Assembly (NCBI RefSeq): GCF_014127285.1
Contig: NZ_CP059901.1
Span: 744,001-808,000, forward strand
Reading direction: 5' to 3'
DNA from: Mumia sp. ZJ1417
Lineage (GTDB): Bacteria; Actinomycetota; Actinomycetes; Propionibacteriales; Nocardioidaceae
DNA: 64,000 nucleotides
The notes below the pieces were generated by a model. That model made no database searches. It worked only from the letters and a program-made list of their open reading frames with translations, and had not been told where the DNA came from. How positions within the stretch are numbered: position 1 is the stretch's first letter; each line of letters opens with the position of its first letter. Positions 63,600-64,000 of this stretch are shown one piece after another. Made by a program: the position numbers and the translations under genes.

Positions 63600-64000
63600 A
63601 TGCCGAAGGTCTCCGAGGAGCACAAGCGCGCCCGACGCGAGGAGATCGCCCGCGCGGCGCTGCGCTGCTTTGGGGAGAAGGGGTACGCCGCGACGTCGAT
63701 GGCCGACATCATCCGCGAGTCCGGGCTCTCTGCCGGCGCCATCTACGGCTACTACACGAACAAGAGCGAGCTGGTCCGTGAGGCGATGCGCAGCGTCGTC
63801 GTCGGACGGTTCACCGAGCTCGAGCGGGCGCGCGAGGGCAAGGCGACACTGCGCCCGAGCGAGCTGGTGGTGGAGTTTCTCCAGGGCGTCACCGAGGCTG
63901 TGGTCAGGCCCGGCCTGATCGTCCAGGTCTGGGCGAACGCGCAGCTCGATCCCGCGCTCGAGGAGACGGTGCAGGGCGCCGTCGGCGAGATCGGGCGCCT
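63600..64000 (+). CDS. TetR-family regulator, cut by the window end
   Basis: The first 133 codons of a TetR: MPKVSEEHKRARREEIARAAL, HTH with GYAATSMADIIRESGLSAGAIYGYYTNKSELV (about 28-60), and the start of the ligand domain. Divergent from the ABC-2-like membrane gene, with twin palindromes between. Confidence 0.9.
   Translation, partial: MPKVSEEHKRARREEIARAALRCFGEKGYAATSMADIIRESGLSAGAIYGYYTNKSELVREAMRSVVVGRFTELERAREGKATLRPSELVVEFLQGVTEAVVRPGLIVQVWANAQLDPALEETVQGAVGEIGR

Overview
The window is high-GC, densely coded bacterial DNA with the look of an actinobacterium, probably Propionibacteriales/Nocardioidaceae (Aeromicrobium/Mumia/Nocardioides-like). Pointers are a mycobacteria-type IdeR, XPB helicase beside its helicase-associated partner, mycothiol-linked maleylpyruvate-isomerase-fold proteins, DUF3027 and DUF2530 proteins, CGNR zinc fingers, HspR-type control of lon, very frequent CGTACG/GTACG words, and many start codons 6-7 bases after a TANNNT -10 box (leaderless transcription). 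The assignment rests on gene content only.

Layout. 1-4264: rightward operon for an aerobic molybdenum hydroxylase/CO-dehydrogenase form II (S-L-M-G; the S subunit is cut by the window start). 4265-7050: a lower-GC, differently coded patch with a HelD/HelR-family RNA-polymerase-displacing ATPase, behind an inverted repeat and a sigma70-like promoter. 7063-8035: two leftward genes (zinc-motif protein, HD phosphohydrolase). 8199-11272: pflB-pflA. 11277-13249 (leftward): a frameshifted RTX-repeat exported protein, a DinB/maleylpyruvate-isomerase-fold protein, a HAD dehalogenase. 13278-19433: two XPB helicase genes plus CGNR regulators, a thioesterase and an orphan MazF/PemK-like protein. 19521-21220: a 53-aa ORF coupled to a VOC protein, then a YihY membrane protein. 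21220-23645: lon with a HAIR-like heat-shock operator and a terminator. 23691-27649: PadR-controlled MacB-type ABC exporter.

27772-34279: small ORF, HAD phosphatase, cold-shock protein, DUF3027 protein, MarR+DHA2 exporter, DUF2530 protein, AzgA-type purine permease. 34366-36236: second MarR+MFS pair. 36289-40200: maleylpyruvate-isomerase-fold protein, secreted protein, serC, alpha/beta hydrolase. 40191-42938: TetR divergent from a DrrAB-like ABC exporter. 43024-48034: mutA-mutB-meaB for methylmalonyl-CoA mutase. 48027-49108: a DUF559/AbiEi-like gene bracketed by two copies of a palindromic element. 49126-51713: citrate synthase, pdxH, map. 51810-52020: an unusual leader with a 12-codon ORF, near-perfect Shine-Dalgarno and terminator hairpin. 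52066-54877: MFS, PadR, and a frameshifted gene of unknown function. 54838-57622: GH13 glucosidase, thioesterase, photolyase remnant. 57672-64000: ideR, a GGDEF-EAL protein, membrane proteins, a PCMT-like methyltransferase, tRNA-Arg(CCT), and an ABC-2-like membrane protein opposite a TetR gene cut by the window end.

Themes. Metabolism: CO/aldehyde-type oxidation, pyruvate-formate lyase, propionate via methylmalonyl-CoA, serine and vitamin B6. Regulation: five local repressor-exporter or repressor-membrane-protein pairs (PadR/ABC, two MarR/MFS, TetR/ABC, TetR/membrane protein), most with a visible palindrome in the promoter. Decay: at least three broken or frameshifted genes (RTX protein, unknown gene at 54051, photolyase). 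Everything was read by eye; no search or alignment was run.
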